NCBI GenBank assembly: GCA_944371545.1
Contig: CALVXT010000075.1
Location: 1 to 6,453, forward strand
DNA: 6,453 bases
Reading direction: 5' to 3'
Source: an uncultured Bacilli bacterium
GTDB lineage: Bacteria; Bacillota_I; Bacilli_A; RF39; UBA660
A model generated the notes under the pieces. The model made no database searches. It was not told the DNA's origin and saw only the letters and a list, made by a program, of their open reading frames with translations. Within the stretch, counting starts at the first letter, position 1; each line of letters starts with the position of its first letter. The position numbers and the translations under genes were made by a program. Shown piece by piece: positions 5,845 through 6,453 of the stretch.

Positions 5845-6453
5845 TTCTACTTATCACTTCCTTTGCTAAATTCTGATAAGCAAGTGTAGCTCGTGAAGTC
5901 GGATCATAATCACTAATTGGTTTTCCATGTGAAGGTGCTTCTACCAAACGTACTAATCTTGGAATAATCGTGTTAAAAACTTTAGACTTAAAGTATTTAC
6001 GAACTTCTTCAATAATATCTAATCCAATATTTGTTCTCCCATCGAGCATAGTTAGTAAAACTCCTTCAATACGAAGATTTGGATTTAAATTTGATTGAAC
6101 CAAAATAATAGAATTTAATAATTGAGTAATTCCTTCAAGAGCATAGTACTCGCATTGAACAGGAATAATTACTGAATCGCTTGCTACTAGCGCATTCATT
6201 GTTGAAATTCCTAAAGAAGGTTGACAGTCTATAATAATGTAATCATATTTTTCTCTTATTGTTTCTAAAGAATTTTTTAATTGTTCATTTTGCTTAAATG
6301 TTTCATCTTCTAGCATTTTTTTTACAAACTCTACATCAACTCCCGCTAAATTAATTGTTGCTGGGATAATAGAAAGATTTTTAAATTTTGTTTTAATAAT
6401 TGCATCTTTAATTTCACAAACGCCAGTTATCACATCATAAATATCATTTTCAA
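5834..6453 (-). CDS. parA: Chromosome partitioning ATPase ParA (Soj), 5' end missing
   Basis: A partial ParA/Soj of 205 complete codons, open to the right edge of the window. The reading frame continues through 6434-6451 (ENDIYD before VITGVCEIKDAII), so the GTG at 6433 is not its start. About 50 N-terminal residues with the Walker A motif are outside the window. Visible parts are the strand SIIPATINLAG, Walker B YDYIIIDCQPSLG (aspartate codon 6227-6229), the VQCEYYALEG segment, and the C-terminal IPRLVRLVEAPSHGKPISDYDPTSRATLAY region, which carries DNA-binding basic residues. The usual DCPPSLG is DCQPSLG here. As ATP-dependent dimers on the nucleoid, Soj proteins work with ParB to separate origins and, as monomers or dimers, affect DnaA. 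The stop overlaps the parB start by 11 bases. Any promoter lies beyond the window. Confidence 0.95.
   Translation of the reverse strand, partial: ENDIYDVITGVCEIKDAIIKTKFKNLSIIPATINLAGVDVEFVKKMLEDETFKQNEQLKNSLETIREKYDYIIIDCQPSLGISTMNALVASDSVIIPVQCEYYALEGITQLLNSIILVQSNLNPNLRIEGVLLTMLDGRTNIGLDIIEEVRKYFKSKVFNTIIPRLVRLVEAPSHGKPISDYDPTSRATLAYQNLAKEVISRNGD

Noticed and set aside
6431..6433. GTG as a parA start codon
   Set aside because: The frame remains open to the window edge with ParA-like residues (IYDV), and the Walker A region of any ParA must lie further upstream, so the gene is truncated by the window.

Overview
This window comes from a very AT-rich (roughly 30% GC), densely packed bacterial chromosome. 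The gene set (soj/spo0J-type parA-parB, a small MscS channel, a DUF951 zinc-ribbon protein, the GTPase/ATPase YchF, AggaggTG-like ribosome binding sites) points to a low-GC Bacillota, plausibly an uncultured gut Bacilli lineage. That taxonomic placement is inference. The standard genetic code fits: tryptophan is TGG and TGA ends the DUF951 gene, which argues against the Mycoplasma code.

Layout. Bases 1-153 are non-coding and hold two near-identical 20-bp repeats, each with a palindromic core, which look like the end of a mobile element or a pair of operator sites. A single plus-strand gene (154-1053) encodes a 299-residue protein with an N-terminal ASCH domain and a C-terminal domain bearing a Cys/His/Glu pattern that resembles a transglutaminase-like fold. 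It ends at a strong hairpin (1058-1080) that can serve as a terminator on both strands.

Everything from 1082 to the right edge is one minus-strand gene train, in order of transcription: parA (5' end off the window), parB, mscS, DUF951, an AbgT-family transporter, ychF, DUF1653. Every junction is an overlap or a gap of at most 13 bases, with TAATG and ATGA stop/start overlaps. I see no internal terminator, so the train probably runs as one operon to the 1058-1080 hairpin.

How the genes fit together. ParA and ParB segregate the chromosome origin and modulate replication initiation. MscS protects against osmotic downshock, YchF acts at the ribosome and in stress responses, and DUF951 is an uncharacterised companion of this neighbourhood in low-GC Gram-positives. 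The AbgT transporter between DUF951 and ychF is the least expected member. It is divergent at two positions that match residues thought to line the transport path. No new defence or mobile system is evident. The most uncharacterised items are the two-domain ASCH protein and the repeats beside it.
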